Under the pieces are notes generated by a model, which saw nothing but the letters and a program-made list of their open reading frames with translations, was not told where the DNA came from and searched no databases. A stretch of DNA of 28,299 bases. Source: Burkholderiales bacterium. Lineage in GTDB: Bacteria; Pseudomonadota; Gammaproteobacteria; Burkholderiales; Casimicrobiaceae. Shown here in pieces: positions 25,042 to 28,299 of this stretch. Where the stretch lies: positions 1 to 28,299 of the forward strand of contig JANXNO010000016.1 in assembly GCA_025354075.1 (NCBI GenBank). The letters run 5' to 3'. Each line of letters opens with the position of its first letter. Positions within the stretch are counted from its first letter, which is position 1. A program made the position numbers and the translations under genes.

Positions 25042-26355
25042 ATGATTCGATACTTAAAACGCGGCAAAGACACGCAAACGCAGGCCGATGACGACAGCAA
25101 AGTGCGCGCCACGGTCGAAGGTATCCTCAAAAACATCGAATCACGCGGTGATGATGCGGTGCGTGAATACTCCAAAAAATTTGACAACTGGGATCCAGCT
25201 GATTTCCGGCTGTCGCAAGCGGCTATCGAGGCCGCTGTCAAGCAGCTCAACCCACGTGAATTGCAAGACATCCAGTTTGCGCAAACGCAGGTGCGCAATT
25301 TCGCGCAGCTTCAGCGCGACAGCATGAAGGACATTGAGGTCGAGACCTTGCCCGGTGTGATCCTGGGGCACAAACACATTCCGATGAACGCTGTCGGCTG
25401 CTACGTGCCAGGCGGTAAATATCCGCTGATCGCCTCGGCGCACATGAGTGTGCTGACCGCTAAAGTGGCGGGCGTGAAGCGCATCGTGGCCACCGCACCG
25501 CCGTATCAAGGCGCGCCGCATCCGGCGATTGTGGCGGCCATGCACTTTGCCGGCGCAGATGAGATTTTGGTGTTGGGCGGCGTGCAGGCCGTGGCCGCTA
25601 TGGCCATTGGCACGGCAACGATCAAACCGGTAGACATGCTCGTCGGCCCCGGAAACATGTTTGTGGCCGAGGCGAAGCGCCAGCTATACGGCCGCGTCGG
25701 CATCGATTTGTTTGCGGGCCCCACCGAGACGCTCATCATCGCTGACGATTCCGTTGACGGCGAAATGTGCGCCGTTGATTTGCTCGGACAGGCCGAACAC
25801 GGGCCGACGACGCCCGCCATTTTGTTGACGAACTCCGAGGCACTCGCCAAAGCAACGATGGCGGAGGTCGCGCGGCAATTAACGATTCTGCCGACCGCTG
25901 GGATCGCGGCGGTCGCGTGGGCTGAGTCTGGACAAGTCATCGTCTGCGACACCATCGATGAGATGGTGCAAGTGGCTGATGACATCGCCAGCGAACATGT
26001 GCAGGTGATGACCAAAGACCCGAACGTGTTTTTGGAGCGCATGACCAATTACGGCGCCCTCTTCCTTGGGCCGCGCACCAACGTGAGTTTTGGCGACAAA
26101 GTGATCGGCACCAATCACACCCTGCCCACCAACAAAAACGCACGCTACACCGGTGGTTTGTGGGTCGGCAAATTTCTCAAAACCTGCACCTATCAGCGTG
26201 TCACCACCGACGAAGCATCGGCGCGGATCGGCGAGGTGTGTTCGCGGTTGTGTCACATGGAAAATTTTTCGGGTCATGGCGAACAGGCGAACCTGCGCGT
26301 GCGCCGCTACGGCAGGCGAGATGTCGCTTGGTATGAGCCGGTGCAACCTCAGTAG
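25042..26355 (+). CDS. HisD-family zinc-dependent alcohol dehydrogenase (HpsN-like, sulfopropanediol dehydrogenase clade)
   Basis: A 437-residue cytosolic enzyme; AGGAA ends 5 bases before the ATG. It has the histidinol-dehydrogenase fold with all expected zinc ligands: Q250 and H253 (QAEHGP), D352 ([14 protein letters not shown]) and H412 ([11 protein letters not shown]). The catalytic pair E318-H319 is in SEHVQV. The NAD region includes [15 protein letters not shown] (121-135) and [17 protein letters not shown] (201-217). The block [15 protein letters not shown] and the tail NLRVRRY resemble the catabolic HpsN-type clade rather than biosynthetic HisD. No his genes are near. Known HpsN oxidises 2,3-dihydroxypropane-1-sulfonate twice to sulfolactate; here the substrate is unproven, and an alcohol-to-acid oxidation of another polyol is equally possible. 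First gene of the plus-strand operon, 9 bp before the SDR gene. Confidence 0.9.
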   Translation: MIRYLKRGKDTQTQADDDSKVRATVEGILKNIESRGDDAVREYSKKFDNWDPADFRLSQAAIEAAVKQLNPRELQDIQFAQTQVRNFAQLQRDSMKDIEVETLPGVILGHKHIPMNAVGCYVPGGKYPLIASAHMSVLTAKVAGVKRIVATAPPYQGAPHPAIVAAMHFAGADEILVLGGVQAVAAMAIGTATIKPVDMLVGPGNMFVAEAKRQLYGRVGIDLFAGPTETLIIADDSVDGEMCAVDLLGQAEHGPTTPAILLTNSEALAKATMAEVARQLTILPTAGIAAVAWAESGQVIVCDTIDEMVQVADDIASEHVQVMTKDPNVFLERMTNYGALFLGPRTNVSFGDKVIGTNHTLPTNKNARYTGGLWVGKFLKTCTYQRVTTDEASARIGEVCSRLCHMENFSGHGEQANLRVRRYGRRDVAWYEPVQPQ

Positions 26356-26364
26356 GGCGAACCG

Positions 26365-27123
26365 GTGAGACTGCCGGAGCTTTTCCGCCTCGATGGCAAG
26401 CGGGCGCTGGTCACCGGCGCTGGCCGTGGTCTCGGTGCGCGCATGGCCTGGGCGCTGGCGGAGGCGGGCGCTCATGTCACATTGATTGCGCGCAGCGCAG
26501 GCGAGATCCAGCAGGTGTGCGATGGCATCGTACGCAAAGGCGGCATCGCAACACCGGCTGTGCTCGACATTACGCACGCTGTCAACGTAGCGGCGTTCTT
26601 CGCGGCGCAAACGCCATTCAACGTGTTAGTCAACAACGCGGGCACCAACCGTCCCGCACCGCTAGTCGACACGCCAGACGGCGACATCGAGGCGATTTTC
26701 AAACTCAACGTGCTCGCCGCATTTCGCATGGCGCGTGAGGTTGCACACGGCCTTATTGCCGCGCAACAATCAGGCTCTATCATCAACGTGTCCTCACAAA
26801 TGGGCCACGTGGGCTCACCCCACCGAACTGTGTACTGCGCCAGCAAACACGCGCTTGAAGGCATGACCAAAGCGCTGGCGTGGGAGCTCGGGTCGCATAA
26901 TATTCGGGTGAATTCACTCTGTCCCACGTTCATCGAAACACCTCTCACCGCGCCCATGCTGGCGAAGCCCGAATTTCGCGAATGGGTGGTCGGCAACATC
27001 GCCCTGCACAGAGTGGGGCGCGAAGATGAAGTCGCAGGCCCCGTCGTTTTTTTGGCGAGCGACGCAAGCTCTTTGATGACCGGGTCTGCGTTGATGATTG
27101 ATGGCGGGTGGACGGCACGATGA
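26365..27123 (+). CDS. Short-chain dehydrogenase/reductase (gluconate 5-dehydrogenase-like)
   Basis: A 252-residue classical SDR starting at GTG 26365, with AGGG upstream. The Rossmann glycine motif TGAGRGLG is at 17-24, NNAG at 90-93, the catalytic serine S144 in NVSSQMG, and Y157/K161 in VYCASK. The C-terminal end MTGSALMIDGGWTA is standard. The start pattern LFRLDGKRALVTGAGRGLG resembles sugar-acid or polyol dehydrogenases such as gluconate 5-dehydrogenase, so a hydroxyl/keto interconversion on a polyol-like substrate is likely. Its position between the HpsN-like gene and the LacI gene suggests a second oxidation or reduction step of the same pathway. Confidence 0.93.
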   Translation: MRLPELFRLDGKRALVTGAGRGLGARMAWALAEAGAHVTLIARSAGEIQQVCDGIVRKGGIATPAVLDITHAVNVAAFFAAQTPFNVLVNNAGTNRPAPLVDTPDGDIEAIFKLNVLAAFRMAREVAHGLIAAQQSGSIINVSSQMGHVGSPHRTVYCASKHALEGMTKALAWELGSHNIRVNSLCPTFIETPLTAPMLAKPEFREWVVGNIALHRVGREDEVAGPVVFLASDASSLMTGSALMIDGGWTAR

Positions 27124-28151
27124 GAGACAACAAGCCGATCACCTCCATTGATGTAGCCAGGGCAGCGGGGGTTTCGCAATCCGCGGTGAGTCGGACTTTC
27201 ACGCCGGGTGCCGCGGTGTCTGACAAAACGCGTGCAAAAATCATAGAAGCAGCAAAGGCGTTGAAGTACCGACCGAACGCCATTGCGCGCACGCTTTCAT
27301 CCAACCGCTCGCACATCATTGGAATGGTGTTGTCGCAGCTGGACAACCTCTTCTACCCAACCGTGGTCGACAAATTGTCGCGCGTATTGCAGCAACATGG
27401 CTTTCACTTGATGTTGTTTTTCGCCGAGGGGCGCGATGTTGACAACGCGCTCACGCAATTGTTGGCGTACCAGCTTGATGGTGTCGTGCTTGCCTCCACA
27501 ACATTGTCGTCCAGGCTCGCAAAAGAATGCGTTAACGCCAACATTCCGGTGGTGATGTTTAACCGCAGCGCTGACGGCGCACAAGCCAGCAGCGTCACCA
27601 GCAATAACCGTGAAGGCGGTCGCATCGCGGGAGAATTTTTGCTTGAAAACGGTCACCAGCGCATCGCGTACATCGCCGGGCGCGAAGATTCATCCACAAA
27701 CCGCGACCGCGAGGCGGGCTTAACTGCTGCGCTTGCCGCAGCGAATTTGTCTATCTACCGCCGCGCTGTGGGCAACTACGAACGCGAGGATGCAGCTAGC
27801 GCAGCGCGCGCAATTTTTGCTGGGAAAAAGCCCCCCGATGCGGTGGTTGTCGCTAGCGATCACATGGCGTTTGCAGTCATTGACACGCTGCGTTTCGAGC
27901 TTGGTAGAACCATCCCGGGCGACGTGTCGGTGGTGTCGTTTGACAATGTGCCACAGGCGGCGTGGCCCGCCTATGAGCTCACCACCATCGTGCAATCGGT
28001 AGACGCGATGGTGAGCGCCACCACCAACTTGCTGCTCGATCAAATCAACGCGCACGAAATCGTTAGCAGTGATGTGGTGGTGGGCTGCAAGTTGATGGTG
28101 CGCAAATCGGTGCGCTTGTCCCCAGCGCAAAAAGTAATGTTGAAATCATGA
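27120..28151 (+). CDS. LacI-family transcriptional regulator
   Basis: About 343 residues from the ATG at 27120, which overlaps the SDR stop (ATGA); an ATG at 27108 would add four residues. The N-terminal helix-turn-helix TSIDVARAAGVSQSAVSRTF and hinge helix KYRPNAIARTLSSNRS are diagnostic. The periplasmic-binding-protein-like effector domain runs from about 60 to 335, with IGMVLSQLDNLFYPTVVDKL, AYQLDGVVLAS, GHQRIAYIAGRE and VSVVSFDNVPQAAW. It probably represses both divergent operons through the two GCATACGTATGC sites and is relieved by a pathway sugar, polyol or intermediate. Its stop overlaps the next start by 4 bases. Confidence 0.95.
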   Translation: MRDNKPITSIDVARAAGVSQSAVSRTFTPGAAVSDKTRAKIIEAAKALKYRPNAIARTLSSNRSHIIGMVLSQLDNLFYPTVVDKLSRVLQQHGFHLMLFFAEGRDVDNALTQLLAYQLDGVVLASTTLSSRLAKECVNANIPVVMFNRSADGAQASSVTSNNREGGRIAGEFLLENGHQRIAYIAGREDSSTNRDREAGLTAALAAANLSIYRRAVGNYEREDAASAARAIFAGKKPPDAVVVASDHMAFAVIDTLRFELGRTIPGDVSVVSFDNVPQAAWPAYELTTIVQSVDAMVSATTNLLLDQINAHEIVSSDVVVGCKLMVRKSVRLSPAQKVMLKS

Positions 28152-28299
28152 GTGTGGTCACCTTAGAGCGCCCCGGCATGCACGGTTTCGATGCCGAGTT
28201 TCACGACCTGCCGCACTCCATTCGTCTGATTACCGAGCGTATTTGGGAAGGCAGTCGGCTTGACGATATCCACCGGTGAGCATCCCCATTTCGCTCATC
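28148..28299 (+). pseudogene. N-terminus of a fourth NTF2-like protein with an early in-frame stop (window edge)
   Basis: The ATG at 28148 overlaps the LacI stop (ATGA). The first 43 codons end at a TGA (28277-28279). Residues 18-42 (FHDLPHSIRLITERIWEGSR, then LDDIH) match the entry helix of the NTF2-like paralogues at 22657 and 23766, so the coding start is credible. The family normally continues about 130 residues or more, while both other frames stay open from the stop to the window end, so a frameshift, real or from assembly, is the simplest reading. Alternatively a GTG at 28276 overlapping the stop could start a new frame. The sequence ends too soon to decide. Confidence 0.5.

Noticed and set aside
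25042..26355. Biosynthetic histidinol dehydrogenase (hisD)
   Set aside because: No other histidine genes are near, the context is catabolic, and the C-terminal signature resembles the HpsN-type clade.

Overview
The window looks like a chromosomal segment of a betaproteobacterium, most likely Burkholderiales-related. The evidence is a tripartite tricarboxylate transporter (tctCBA) with its own tctDE-type sensor and regulator, a phosphoenolpyruvate synthase (ppsA) near its regulatory kinase/phosphatase (ppsR), and moderately high GC content with GC-ending codons. This is inferred from gene content and style only; no database search was possible.

Layout. 1-400: two tRNA genes (Glu-UUC and Ala-GGC) on the minus strand, with a promoter and a terminator. 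407-5506: a PEP/central-carbon block. It holds a small YgfX-like membrane protein and ppsA on minus, an XRE-type regulator on minus, then rnm (PHP-domain nuclease/phosphatase) and ppsR on plus. 5517-10898: a carboxylate uptake module, with tctE-tctD-like genes on minus diverging from tctC-tctB-tctA on plus. 11079-15461: an envelope/stress signalling block. An ECF sigma factor and an OmpA-domain protein with an N-terminal discoidin-like domain lie on minus, diverging from an OmpR-type response regulator and histidine kinase on plus. 15462-16390: a scar zone with a large hairpin, a possible 41-codon ORF, an orphan ribosome binding site with start codon, and the C-terminal part of an IS630-family transposase.

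16400-28299 is the accessory region of most interest. Six minus-strand genes, several overlapping by 4 bases, encode two double NTF2/SnoaL-like proteins, an unrecognised 250-residue protein, a TonB-dependent receptor, a GPH-family sugar/cation symporter and a third double SnoaL-like protein. They diverge from a plus-strand operon encoding a zinc-dependent HisD-family alcohol dehydrogenase (HpsN-like), an SDR oxidoreductase, a LacI-family regulator and the start of another NTF2-like protein, which meets an in-frame stop near the window edge. The 178-bp divergent region carries two identical perfect 12-bp palindromes and a third 15-bp inverted repeat. I read this as a LacI-controlled uptake and oxidation pathway for an unidentified polyol, glycoside or sulfonate-like compound, in which the repeated NTF2-fold proteins probably supply unknown isomerase, lyase or hydrolase steps. 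No CRISPR array, rRNA or phage was seen.
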